Shown: piece by piece, positions 17,337 through 25,677 of the stretch
Layout of the letters: the number at the start of each line of letters is the position of its first letter
How positions within the stretch are numbered: position 1 is the stretch's first letter
From: Streptomyces sp. NRRL F-5122
GTDB lineage: Bacteria; Actinomycetota; Actinomycetes; Streptomycetales; Streptomycetaceae
Assembly (NCBI RefSeq): GCF_001507435.1
Contig: NZ_LMWH01000248.1
Span: 8,680-72,679 of the forward strand
Direction of reading: 5' to 3'
DNA: 64,000 nt
Made by a program: the position numbers and the translations under genes
Notes under the pieces: model-generated
What the model was told of the DNA's origin: nothing
Databases searched by the model: none
What the model saw: the letters and a program-made list of their open reading frames with translations, nothing else

Positions 17337-17939
17337 TCAGTGGGAGGTGGTGCGGCGCGCGTAGGCGCGGGCCGCCCGGGCGCGGTCGCCGCAGCGAGTG
17401 GAGCACCAGTGGCGGCGGCCGTGGCGGAGCAGGAATCGGTTGCAGGGCGTGGAGCCGCATGCGGTGAGACGAGCGGCGTCGGGGCCGGTGAGCAGGTCGG
17501 CAGCGTCGGCCGCGAGCGTGGCCAGGGCGTGGTCGACCATGGCGGTGGTGGGGTGGGGGATGGTCCGGTACGGGCCGGTCCTTTCGTCCCATTGCAGCAG
17601 CGGGGCGGTAGGAACGCGGGTCATCGCATCGTTGATGGCCGTGATGGCGGTGGGGTGAGCGGGCAGGCCGGAGGCGTGGGATGCGAACAGCGATCTGATC
17701 TGTTCGCGAAGCGAGCGCAGTTGCGACGCGCACATCTCCCGCATGCCGGCGTCGACCGGAGCGAGGCCACGCTCCGTCAGCCACTGATTCGACTGCGCGG
17801 GAGTGCCCAGAAGATCCACGGTGAGGCCGCCGGGCAGCGCGATTGCGCTGTTGGCCAGGGCGATGGAGAGGTGCTCGTCCTCGCCTTGTGCGGGCGGCAG
17901 GCCGGGCTGCTCGATCACGGGCTCCTTCATGGTTCTCAT
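17337..17939 (-). CDS. CGNR zinc-finger/ABATE-domain protein
   Basis: About 200 residues; ATGs at 17957, 17939 and 17930 are all possible and none has a good ribosome site. The C-terminus has the treble-clef CGNR finger: CGSTPCNRFLLRHGRRHWCS then CGDRARAARAYARR, where the family motif CGNR reads CGDR. The N-terminal helical part matches the stress-associated ABATE domain layout. Such proteins are thought to be nucleic-acid-binding regulators. It is divergent from the MBL-fold gene. Confidence 0.8.
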   Translation of the reverse strand: MRTMKEPVIEQPGLPPAQGEDEHLSIALANSAIALPGGLTVDLLGTPAQSNQWLTERGLAPVDAGMREMCASQLRSLREQIRSLFASHASGLPAHPTAITAINDAMTRVPTAPLLQWDERTGPYRTIPHPTTAMVDHALATLAADAADLLTGPDAARLTACGSTPCNRFLLRHGRRHWCSTRCGDRARAARAYARRTTSH

Positions 17940-18016
17940 GGTACGGATTGCGCGCATCCGTGAGAAGCGGCTACCGTCGTATCACGGTTCACTCGAATCC
18001 ATCCGTGAGGTGTTTG

Positions 18017-18805
18017 GTGTCCTCTCTCCCCGCAGCGACCGATCAGTTCCCCGTCCGGGTGTTCGGCGGCCCGACCGCCGGCTTCGAGTACGGCGGACTG
18101 CGGTTGTTGACCGATCCGACGTTCGACGGCCCTGGCGCATACGGCCGGCCGGGCCGCGTTCTGACCAAGACCGCCCACGCCACCACCACGCCCGCCGACC
18201 TCGGCCACATTGACCTGGTTCTGCTCTCGCACGACGAGCACCCCGACAACCTCGACAACTCCGGCCGAGCCCTTCTCGGCGACGTTCCCCTGACCTTGAC
18301 GACGCCCGGAGGCGGGCAGCGCCTGGGGGGCAAGGCCAAGGGCCTGGCCGACTGGGAGTCCATCGAACTGAACCGCCCCGACGGGGGCACGATCACCGTC
18401 ACCGGGGTTCCCGCGATCCACGGTCCCGGCCCCCGAGAGGAGGTGGAGCCGATCACCGGCCAGGTCGTCGGCTTCGTCCTGACCGGCGAGGGCCTGCCCA
18501 CCGTTTATGTCAGCGGCGACAACGCTTCGCTGGACGCCGTTCGGGAGATCGCCGGCCGCTTCGCCCCGATCGACACCGCCATCCTCTTCGCCGGTGCCCC
18601 CCGCTTCCCCAGCCTTTTCGACAACCAGCTCATCGTCCTGGACAGCGCCCAAGCGGTCGAGGCCGCGAGGATCCTCGGCGCCCGTCGCGTCGTTCCCGTG
18701 CACTACGACAGCTGGGCCCACTTCACCGAGGGCCGCGACGACATCGAGGCGGCCTTCATGACCGCCGGGCTGTCCGACCGTCTGGACTGGGGCGGACGGA
18801 GCTGA
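18017..18805 (+). CDS. Metallo-beta-lactamase-fold protein (UlaG-like)
   Basis: 262 residues from GTG 18017 with GAGG 7 nt upstream. The fold is indicated by FEYGGLRLLTDPTFD, LVLLSHDEHPDNLD, AIHGPG, YVSGDNA and VPVHYDSW. The metal motif reads HDEHPDN; related actinobacterial proteins usually have His at the third position, so one metal ligand may be replaced by Glu. The Asp in SGDNA and the His in VPVHYD are retained. Hydrolase function is plausible but the substrate is unknown. Confidence 0.8.
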   Translation: MSSLPAATDQFPVRVFGGPTAGFEYGGLRLLTDPTFDGPGAYGRPGRVLTKTAHATTTPADLGHIDLVLLSHDEHPDNLDNSGRALLGDVPLTLTTPGGGQRLGGKAKGLADWESIELNRPDGGTITVTGVPAIHGPGPREEVEPITGQVVGFVLTGEGLPTVYVSGDNASLDAVREIAGRFAPIDTAILFAGAPRFPSLFDNQLIVLDSAQAVEAARILGARRVVPVHYDSWAHFTEGRDDIEAAFMTAGLSDRLDWGGRS

Positions 18806-18856
18806 CGTCCGGGACTCACGGCGGCGACAGAACGCAGGAGCCGGACACTCGTCACC

Positions 18857-18886
18857 CCGGGTCCCGGCCGATCGACCGGGACCCGG
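18857..18886 (+). terminator. Terminator after the MBL-fold gene
   Basis: A perfect 11-bp inverted repeat CCGGGTCCCGG / CCGGGACCCGG with an 8-nt loop lies 51 nt past the stop codon. The rest of 18887-19201 shows no gene. Confidence 0.65.
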
Positions 18887-19201
18887 CCGGGGGACCGGCA
18901 ACCGCGTAGAAGGTCTGTTGGCCGTCCTGTCCGGCCGGGCACCACGGGAACGGAGTGCTCCCCACCTCAGTCGCGGCGTCGAGACACAGGTTGATGAGCA
19001 CCCGGCTCCGCTCGGCTCGCTCGGCCGACGACGAGCCTCAGTGTCAAGCTGAGAGTGCGAGAAGCCTTCGACGGCCATCCGCTCCGCGGGTGGGACTCGG
19101 ATCCGGCATCCGGTTCATCGGCACCTGCAGGCCCGCCGCCCAGGTGTCTGCCGTGTCGAGTAGTCCGACGCCACCCGCGACAAGACCGGAGCGAGGAAAC
19201 G

Positions 19202-19848
19202 ATGAACGACCAAGAGAGCACCTACCCGCCGGAAGAAACCGCACTGCTGGTCATCGACCCGTACAACGACTTCCTGTCCGAGGGGGGAAGCTGTGGCCCT
19301 CGGCCAGGCAGGTGGCGGAAGGCGTGGGGCTGCTCGACCATATGCGCGCGATGCTCTCCGCGGCCCGCACCCTGGGTTTCCACGTCTTCATCGTGCCCCA
19401 CCACCAGACAAAGCCCGGCGACTACCGTACGTGGGACCATCTGTCCCCGACCCAGCAGCACGTCGTCCAGAGGCAGGTGTTCGCCGCGGGCAGCTGGGGA
19501 GCCGAGTGGCACCCTGACTTCGTCCCGCGCGAGGGAGAGCTCGTCATGCGCCAGCACTGGGCGTCGAGCGGCTTCGCCAACACCGATCTGGACATGCTGC
19601 TCAAACAACATCGTGTCCAGAAGATCGTACTCATCGGCATGAAGGCCAACACCTGCGTCGACACCACAGCACGCTTCGGCCAGGAACTGGGTTACCACGT
19701 GACGCTCATCCGTGACGCCATCGGCGCCTTCAACTGGGACGAGATGAGGGCCACGTTCGACATCAACGCGCCCGCGTACGCGCACGCCGTACTCACCACC
19801 GACGAGTTCCTCACGATGGTGGACAAGCGGACTCACGAAATGGCCTGA
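19202..19848 (+). pseudogene. Isochorismatase-family cysteine hydrolase, frameshifted
   Basis: ATG 19202 follows GGAAACG and opens a frame reading ETALLVIDPYNDFLSEGG, the family start with the catalytic Asp. It then loses homology. The correct continuation (KLWPSARQVAEGVGLLDHM, later MKANTCVDTTARFGQELGY with the nucleophilic Cys) is in the next frame. The switch lies in the run of six G at 19282-19287; one more G would restore a 215-residue enzyme. The residues around the expected catalytic Lys read VMRQHW. Either the gene is inactivated, or one base was missed in the G run. Confidence 0.75.
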
Positions 19849-19973
19849 TGACGTGCGGGCTGCACCCGGGAGGCGAAGGGAGCGCCAACAACGCCGCATT
19901 TCCGGCTAGTTGACCGAGTCGGACATGGGTCGCGGACGCAGAAACGGACGTGCATCGCCGGGCCGGACCGAGC

Positions 19974-19979
19974 TAAGGT
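19974..19979 (+). promoter_or_regulatory. Possible -10 box for the tRNA-like element
   Basis: TAAGGT fits an actinomycete -10 hexamer and would start transcription about 15 nt before the paired leader of the tRNA-like element. No convincing -35 is seen. Confidence 0.3.
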
Positions 19980-20000
19980 TACGCACGTGCAGGTGCGCAG

Positions 20001-20105
20001 GTTGCGGTTACTTCCGCCTTGAAAGCGGGTGACGCGGGTTCGAATCCCGCCGCCGGCATTGTGCCGGTGTCGTCCAGCGGCCCAGGACACCTTGTGTACC
20101 GCTGC
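20001..20105 (+). ncRNA. tRNA-like element with halves in swapped (permuted) order
   Basis: From 5' to 3' the DNA holds an anticodon-type arm (stem 20013-20017/20025-20029, 7-nt loop CTTGAAA) and a 4-nt variable loop. A perfect T arm follows (GCGGG-TTCGAAT-CCCGC, 20034-20050), then a 3' acceptor strand CGCCGGC (20051-20057) and A. After only ATTGT comes a 5' acceptor strand GCCGGTG (20063-20069), TC, and a D arm GTCC-AGCGGCCCA-GGAC (20072-20088) with A at position 26. The acceptor strands pair over 7 bp, one of them G-U. Joined in tRNA order the pieces make a 73-nt class I tRNA with T8, A14, GG and U33 in place and anticodon UGA. Flanks GCGGTTAC (20004-20011) and GTACCGC (20096-20102) can pair. 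No normal 5' half precedes the first part. It may instead be a recombination scar of tandem tRNA genes. Confidence 0.5.
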
Positions 20106-20302
20106 CGACTTCGAACTCTGCACACCTACGGCGCGAGCCGCTCGCCGAGCACACGAGGCGGGCGGCTTCGTCACGCCAAGGGGCGTACGCGACCCCTTCG
20201 GTGAACGGGCTGATGAGGAATCGCGGAGGCCTGAAAACCCTCGAGCTACGCAAGCGGTTCGCGAAGGACCCGGTCCTGATCGTGTAGAGCGCCCTCCTCG
20301 CA

Positions 20303-20629
20303 TTGAGCGGGCGCGAGGTTGGGGCCATCGTCGTCCTGACAGCCCCGTTCACAGGGCTGAGCCCGCGTGCCTTGAGCAAGCCGGTGACCCAGCTGCGTAG
20401 GGACGGTGCCGACACTCCCGCTCGCGGACGGCCGTGGAGGCTGCCACTGGCGGACCGTGTGCTGCTGGTCGCCGTGTACTGGCGCACCGACCTGACCTTG
20501 CGGCAACTGGCGCCTCTGTTCGGCGTGTTGAAGTCCGCGGTCAGTCGCGTCATAGACCACCTCGGCCAGAAGCTCATGCTAAGCCATGTTGCCCCGACTG
20601 GAAGCGATTCTCGACCAACGTCAGCCTGA
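20303..20629 (+). pseudogene. Truncated IS5-like transposase (N-terminal HTH part)
   Basis: 108 codons ending early. The segment PLADRVLLVAVYWRTDLTLR then QLAPLFGVLKSAVSRVIDHL matches the N-terminal helix-turn-helix domain of IS5-type/DDE_Tnp_4 transposases. The catalytic DDE domain is absent; the frame stops after an unrelated tail. No terminal inverted repeats are recognisable. It lies 200 nt downstream of the tRNA-like element, as is common for integration hot spots. Confidence 0.55.
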
Positions 20630-20789
20630 CGACAGCGACCCCGTCCTCCGAAGGCCGCTCGAAGACATCAGCCAGTTGGTCACCGTCCTGCGGTTCCGTG
20701 TGGACAAGGACGTTGAGCTCATCTTCGGCTGACCACAGGAGTGCGGAGTGCCCCGTCGTTGAGGGGATGGCAGACGGTTACGGGACAAA

Positions 20790-22196
20790 CTAGTCTCGGG
20801 GGCGCTGATCGTCGACCAGGGCGAGGCTGTGCTGTCCGCCGCCGTCGATGGTGTGTACGTCGGTGAGGAATCGGGTGCAGGGGGCCGTTTGGCCGGGCGC
20901 GCACACCCGGACCGGTGTGCTCCGGTTCGTGGTGGTGCCGTCGCCCAACTCACCGAAACCGTTCTCTCCCCAGGCGAAGGCTGTACCGTCCTTGCCCAGC
21001 GCCAAGCTGTGGCGTCCGCCTGCGGTGATGGTGCGGACGTGGGTGAGGGATTGGGTGCAGGGGGCGGTCTGGCCGGGCGCGCACACGGGAACCGGTGTGC
21101 GCCGGTTGACGGTGGTGCCGTCACCCAGCTGACCGGCACCGTTGTTGCCCCAGGCGAGAGCGGCGCCGCCATCGCGCAGCGCCAGGCTGTGAGTGCGGCC
21201 CGCGCCAATGGTGTGGACGTGGGTGAGGAATTGGGTGCAGGGGGCGGTCTGGCCGGGCGCACACACCCGGACCGGCGCGCGCCGGTTTGTGTTGGTGCCG
21301 TCACCCAGCTCACCGAAACCGTTCTCTCCCCAGGCGAAGGCTGTACCGTCCTTGCCCAGCGCCAGGCTGTGAGTACGGCCGGCGGCGATGGTGTGGACGT
21401 GGGTGAGGAATCGGGTGCAGGGGGCGGTCTGGCCGGGCGCGCACACCCGGACCGGCGTGCGCCGGTTGACGGTGGTGCCGTCACCCAGCTGACCGAAACC
21501 GTTGGTTCCCCAGGCGACGACGGTGTGGTCCTTGCGCAGCGCCAGGCTGTGCCCGCCGTGTGCCGTGATGGTGTGGACGTGGGTGAGGAATCGGGTGCAG
21601 GGGGCGGTCTGGCCGGGCGCGCACACCCGAACCGGCGTGGTCCGGTTGGCGGAGGTGCCGTCCCCCAGCTGACCGCCGCCGTTGTTGCCCCAGGCGAGGA
21701 CAGTGCCGTCTTTGCGCAGCGCCAGGCTGTGGCTGGTGCCTGCGGCGATGTCCACCACGTCGGTGAGGAATCGGGTGCAGGGGGCGATCTGGCCGGGCGC
21801 GCACACCCGGACCGGAGTGCGCCGGTTGACGGTGGTGCCGTCACCCAGCTGACCCGAACCGTTGTCTCCCCAGGCGAGGACCGTGCCGTCCTTGCGCAGT
21901 GCGAGGCTGTTGGTGGTGCCTGCGGCGATGCCCACCACGTCGGTGAGGAATCGGGTGCAGGGGGCTGTCCGGCCAGGCGCGCACACTGAAACCGGCGTGC
22001 TCCGGTTGATGGTCGTGCCGTCACCGAGCTGACCCGAACCGTTGTCTCCCCAGGCGAGGGTGGTGACCTCTGGTTTGCCGGCGTCGGCCGCAGGGGCCTG
22101 CCGTACGCCGGGGGACGCGGCGGTGGCCATCAGGGCCGCTACGGCGACGGCGACAACGCGCCTGCGCAGCGGCCTGCCATCGCGTGCGAGAAGCAT
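20790..22196 (-). CDS. Exported RCC1-repeat (beta-propeller) protein
   Basis: 468 residues from ATG 22196 (GAAAGG upstream). A signal peptide is clear: RRRVVAVAVAALMATAASPG followed by an Ala-rich cleavage region. The mature protein has seven repeats of 60 residues, each with AWG(D/N/E)NG-GxLGDGT, VCAPG(Q)xAPCT, and HSLAL. RCC1-type repeats form blades of a seven-bladed propeller, and seven copies make one complete propeller. Each blade adds two Cys six residues apart (VCAPGQTAPCT), which could form a disulfide loop outside the cell. The 180-bp DNA repeats are very similar, indicating recent amplification or homogenisation. The ligand is unknown. Confidence 0.82.
   Translation of the reverse strand: MLLARDGRPLRRRVVAVAVAALMATAASPGVRQAPAADAGKPEVTTLAWGDNGSGQLGDGTTINRSTPVSVCAPGRTAPCTRFLTDVVGIAAGTTNSLALRKDGTVLAWGDNGSGQLGDGTTVNRRTPVRVCAPGQIAPCTRFLTDVVDIAAGTSHSLALRKDGTVLAWGNNGGGQLGDGTSANRTTPVRVCAPGQTAPCTRFLTHVHTITAHGGHSLALRKDHTVVAWGTNGFGQLGDGTTVNRRTPVRVCAPGQTAPCTRFLTHVHTIAAGRTHSLALGKDGTAFAWGENGFGELGDGTNTNRRAPVRVCAPGQTAPCTQFLTHVHTIGAGRTHSLALRDGGAALAWGNNGAGQLGDGTTVNRRTPVPVCAPGQTAPCTQSLTHVRTITAGGRHSLALGKDGTAFAWGENGFGELGDGTTTNRSTPVRVCAPGQTAPCTRFLTDVHTIDGGGQHSLALVDDQRPRD
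20829..22065. repeat. 180-bp tandem repeat array (seven units)
   Basis: Seven direct repeats with a 180-bp period encode the RCC1 blades. The segment GGGTGCAGGGGGC recurs at nearly every unit at the same phase. Units are long, coding and in frame, so this is not a CRISPR or minisatellite. Confidence 0.85.
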
Positions 22197-22635
22197 GGGA
22201 AGCCTTTCATGCAACTGGAAGCGGACCGGCCCTTGAAGGAGCCGGCTCGGTTGAACGTCAGCAGACAGATTTGCCGTGCTCCTCGACGATTCCTCATTCA
22301 TAAGGCGCAATACGCCGGATTTCCCCCTGATGGACCTGAGGAGCGGGCTCTTGAAGTTGGAGACCGGTGCTGACTTCGAGGTACTTCCGAGCCGAACGGC
22401 TTCTGCCCGCCTACTCTGGGACATCTGGTCCTGCTGGCACGAAGTCATGCTCGACAGGCGTCACCCCCCGGCCTCGACTGGCCCGAGCCGTCGACAGCCT
22501 CCAAGCCCCAGGAGCGGCCCGTGTCCACAAGGCGACAGTCAACGGACAGCAGAGGCGTATCGTTCTCTTCCGCTCGGAAGACCTGACCCAGTGGGTCGCC
22601 TGAGGGTGACACCGCCTCATTGTGTTGGGCCCTCT
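22197..22635. other. Intergenic region between the RCC1 gene and the phosphatase gene
   Basis: 439 bp holding the RCC1 promoter and leader. A plus-strand stretch ending at 22603 (HKATVNGQQRRIVLFRSEDL) faintly resembles the end of an excisionase-like HTH, but too little is present to call a gene. Confidence 0.4.
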
Positions 22636-23832
22636 TCAGTCGCCGTCCACATGCGCAGGCTGTTCGATTCGCCTTGAGGCGCACTCGGTGTCGTGGTGTT
22701 GCACGGCGACGAGGGCAACATCGTCGTCCAGGCGCATTTCCCCGCCCACATGGTCGGCCAGACCGTCGAGGACGTAACGGAGCAGGTCACCGGGGTCGCA
22801 ACCCGACCATGCGGCGATCCGGGCGTCCAGTTCGTAGAAGTTGCCTCCCGTGTCACGCGCTTCGGCGACACCGTCCGTGTAGAGGAGCACGATGGCGCCC
22901 GTAGCCAGAGGGAGCACGGTCGTGGCGTAGTCGGAGGTGCGCGTGTTGTTGAGTCCCAGTGGGGGTGCGGGCAGCATCGACGGCAGGGAGTGCGCCTTGC
23001 CGTGCTCGATGACGAACGGGGGAGGGTGGCCGCAGTTGATCATGCGGACGCTCGATCCGTCGGCGGGTATCTCCAGTAGCAGTGCGGTGATGAAACGCTC
23101 CGCGGCATTGGGGTCGGTGGCGGAGATTTCGTCGAAGTGCGCCTGGACGGCCTCGTCGAGTGTGGCCATAAGTTGCGAGAGGGACGGTGTTTTGCGGGCG
23201 GTACTGCGGAAGGCGCCGAGGAGGGCGGCTGCGTCCTCCACCGCGGGCAACCCCTTCCCTTTCACGTCCCCTATCAGGATGCGGACGCTGTCGGGAGTGG
23301 ACGACACAGCGTAGAGGTCGCCGCCCACCAGCGCATGAGGATGCGATGCATGGTATTCGGAGCGGATGCGCAGTGAACCGATGGACGGTGGTAGCGGGCG
23401 CAGTAGAACACGCTGGACGGTCTCGGCGACCGTGCGCAGTTCGATCAATTCTCGAGTATTACGTTCCCGCAGGGTCCGAAATGCGATGACGCAGCCTGAG
23501 ACAAGGATGATTGCCAATAGGTGCACCGCGAATATGGAGGTGCCGAGCAGGCCGTCGTACGCGTCGAGCACCAGGGAACCGACGCACGAGAGGCCGGCGA
23601 TCACAGCAGTCAACCGTGCACCGGCAAGAGTGGCGGTCGCCGCCGGGACGGTGGCCATCAGGGAGGCCAGGTGCTCGGATCGGGGAAGCATGAATCCGGC
23701 GACCATAATGGCGGCGATCATCGTGAGCGCGATTAGGAAGGGTCCATAGCGGGTGGTGACAAAGGAGCCCCACGTTGGCCTCAATCCGGTCCTCAGCGCT
23801 ATGTCTCGCAGAAGTTCGGGCTGGCGCACCAC
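22636..23832 (-). CDS. Membrane PP2C/SpoIIE-type Ser/Thr phosphatase, paralogue A
   Basis: 398 residues from a GTG (23832), a start with no clear ribosome site. Three to four hydrophobic segments lie between about residues 28 and 118, and the cytoplasmic phosphatase domain follows. The domain keeps the metal-binding blocks VGGDLYAV, IGDVKGKGLPA, INCGHPPP, LLYTDGVAEARD and LDDDVALVAVQ. RsbU/SpoIIE-type enzymes dephosphorylate anti-anti-sigma factors and so control alternative sigma factors. No such partner is encoded nearby. The architecture and motifs match the protein at 27104-28234. Confidence 0.87.
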   Translation of the reverse strand: MVRQPELLRDIALRTGLRPTWGSFVTTRYGPFLIALTMIAAIMVAGFMLPRSEHLASLMATVPAATATLAGARLTAVIAGLSCVGSLVLDAYDGLLGTSIFAVHLLAIILVSGCVIAFRTLRERNTRELIELRTVAETVQRVLLRPLPPSIGSLRIRSEYHASHPHALVGGDLYAVSSTPDSVRILIGDVKGKGLPAVEDAAALLGAFRSTARKTPSLSQLMATLDEAVQAHFDEISATDPNAAERFITALLLEIPADGSSVRMINCGHPPPFVIEHGKAHSLPSMLPAPPLGLNNTRTSDYATTVLPLATGAIVLLYTDGVAEARDTGGNFYELDARIAAWSGCDPGDLLRYVLDGLADHVGGEMRLDDDVALVAVQHHDTECASRRIEQPAHVDGD

Positions 23833-24006
23833 GAACCCAGTTTATCATGCAGAATCATGGGCATGGGGAATCGCTTTGGATAGGAGTGCGTTCAGGATTT
23901 TCGCGATGTGTGTACCCGCATTCCGCATACCTCTGGTTATGCGTGTGAAGAAGGGTCGCATCTTGCATGGAATGCCGGCCGCTTTTCTGTCTGAAGCATC
24001 ATCCCG

Positions 24007-24050
24007 GAATGCGTATAGCGCACGCATCGATGCGCGCGCTACACGCATTC
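24007..24050. repeat. 44-bp near-perfect palindrome
   Basis: GAATGCGTATAGCGC (24007-24021) pairs with GCGCTACACGCATTC (24036-24050) with one mismatch, around a centre containing CGCATCGATGCG. It lies 51 nt beyond the stop of the monooxygenase gene, and most simply is its terminator. A recombination or protein-binding site is also possible. 23833-24006 shows no supported gene. Confidence 0.6.
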
Positions 24051-24100
24051 AAGGAGGCGAAGCGGCGGGCGGCTTCGGGCAGGCCGCGGCCGAGCCGGTT

Positions 24101-25603
24101 TCAGGGCAGCGCCACCAGGTCGCCCGCGAGTGCGGCGAGCAGGTTGTCGCCGCACTCGGCGGAAGTATCGGCGGCCCAGCCGACATAGCCGTCAGGACGG
24201 ATGAGCAGGGCGGCGGCCCCCAGATCGTCGACGCATGTGGCGCGGACGAGGTCGACTCGCGGCGGAAGTTCGAGTTCGGCCGGTACGGCACCGGTCAGAT
24301 CGAGCAGTACGGCATGCCCTGAGGCGAAGAGTGCCGAGAGCCGGGTGGGGCCGGCCGCGGTGACCAGATCGGTGTCCGGCACGCGCTGTCCGGTCAGCGG
24401 GTGCTTTCTGGGCAACTCGTAGCGGAGCGAGAGCCCGGACATCAGGCCCGCCAAGTGACGGTTGGCGTCCGGTAGTCGCATGAGGTCGATGAAGATGGCA
24501 CGCAGGGCGGCCACGTCCTCGCTGGGGTGCGGATCGGCCAGTACCCGCTGCGCCGAGGTGTGGTGCAGGACCTGGGCTCCGACCGGGTGCCGTTCGGCCT
24601 GGTAGCTGTCCAGAAGGTCGCTCGGCGCCCGACCCTGGACGACCGCGGCCAGTTTCCACCCGAGGTTGAACGAGTCCTGTATTCCGAGGTTCAGTCCCTG
24701 GCCGCCCAGCGGGGGGTGGATGTGTGCGGCGTCGCCGGCGAACAGGACCCGGCCCGCACGGTAGTCCTCCAACTGGCGCGTGGCGTCGCCGAATCGCGAG
24801 GAGTTGTCCACGCTGCCGAGGGTGGTCTCCTGGCCGTACACCGCCCGGAGCGCCGCGGTGATCTCTTCGTGGGTGACCGGAGTGTCGCGGTCGACGTCCG
24901 TCCGGTCCGCGCGTCCGAAGGTGAAGCGGTACCGGTCGCCGCCGAGAGGGGCCAGCATGGCCCAGTAGCCGCCTCCTTGGCGGGTGAGGGTGCTCATGTG
25001 CCCCATTTCCTGAGGCACCAGTGGCGAGACGGTGGACAGACGGATGTCGGCCAACACCGCCTGATGCGTCCCGGGCCTACCGGGAAACGGCAGGCCGAGC
25101 AGTTTCCGCACCGTGCTGTGGCCACCGTCGCAGGCCGCCAGGTAGCGGGCCCGCACGTGCAGGTCACCCGCCGCAACGACCACACCGTCGTCGTCCGGCT
25201 GGACCGCTGAGACCGCGGCGCCACGCAGGACCCGTGCCCCGGCGTCGATCGCCCGCTCCTCGAGCACTTCCTCGATCTCCCACTGCGGGATCGCGATCGG
25301 GTAGGGGTGTCTGGTCCGCCAAGGAGCGCAGTCCAGAGGCACGGGCAGAGCAGCGAAGTGCCCGCCGATCGGCTCTCGCAGCACGGCCCGGCGCCGCAAC
25401 GGTTCGAGCAGCCCGCGTAGTTCCAGCATTTCAGCGGTGCGGGGCTGGATCGCGCCGCCCTTCACCTGCTGGATGCGCTCGGGCAGCTTCTCCAGCACCA
25501 CGGTCTCGACCCCCGCCAGGGTGAGTTCACACGCCAGCATCAGTCCGGTCGGGCCTGCGCCCACGACGACGACCTCGGTCTCGATCTCGGTCAACACCTT
25601 CAC
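24101..25603 (-). CDS. FAD-dependent aromatic monooxygenase
   Basis: About 500 residues; GTG codons at 25603 and 25597 compete as starts. The group A flavoprotein hydroxylase motifs are complete: VVVVGAGPTGLMLACEL (FAD), CDGGHSTVRK (DG motif) and VLFAGDAAHIHPPLGGQG (GD motif), followed by a C-terminal thioredoxin-like domain. Relatives hydroxylate aromatic polyketides, phenols or rifamycin-type antibiotics using NAD(P)H and O2. The gene is divergent from a TetR regulator 74 nt away, the usual arrangement for drug- or phenol-inducible hydroxylases. Detoxification is inferred because no polyketide genes are near. Confidence 0.87.
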   Translation of the reverse strand: MKVLTEIETEVVVVGAGPTGLMLACELTLAGVETVVLEKLPERIQQVKGGAIQPRTAEMLELRGLLEPLRRRAVLREPIGGHFAALPVPLDCAPWRTRHPYPIAIPQWEIEEVLEERAIDAGARVLRGAAVSAVQPDDDGVVVAAGDLHVRARYLAACDGGHSTVRKLLGLPFPGRPGTHQAVLADIRLSTVSPLVPQEMGHMSTLTRQGGGYWAMLAPLGGDRYRFTFGRADRTDVDRDTPVTHEEITAALRAVYGQETTLGSVDNSSRFGDATRQLEDYRAGRVLFAGDAAHIHPPLGGQGLNLGIQDSFNLGWKLAAVVQGRAPSDLLDSYQAERHPVGAQVLHHTSAQRVLADPHPSEDVAALRAIFIDLMRLPDANRHLAGLMSGLSLRYELPRKHPLTGQRVPDTDLVTAAGPTRLSALFASGHAVLLDLTGAVPAELELPPRVDLVRATCVDDLGAAALLIRPDGYVGWAADTSAECGDNLLAALAGDLVALP

Positions 25604-25677
25604 TCCCTCAGCATTTCTCGCCTCGGAGTAAATGTATACCAGGTGCAGAAATACTCTCGGGGAAGATCTCTGTTACG

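Noticed and set aside
19833..20303. Minus-strand frame across the tRNA-like element (GGGIRTRVTRF)
   Set aside because: This kind of translation arises from the reverse complement of a tRNA T arm and is not a protein.
20587..20732. 48-codon frame starting MLPRLEAILDQRQ after the IS5-like relic
   Set aside because: No ribosome site or recognised family; too short to support without conservation data.
20829..22065. Regular 180-bp repeats as a possible CRISPR or structural satellite
   Set aside because: They encode in-frame RCC1 blades, are too long, and have no unique spacers.
22367..22603. Possible small excisionase-like gene
   Set aside because: Only the last 20 codons faintly resemble an HTH tail; no start, ribosome site or complete fold.
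23845..24048. 67-codon basic minus-strand frame over the 44-bp palindrome
   Set aside because: Its start lies in the palindrome, there is no ribosome site, and the composition looks random.
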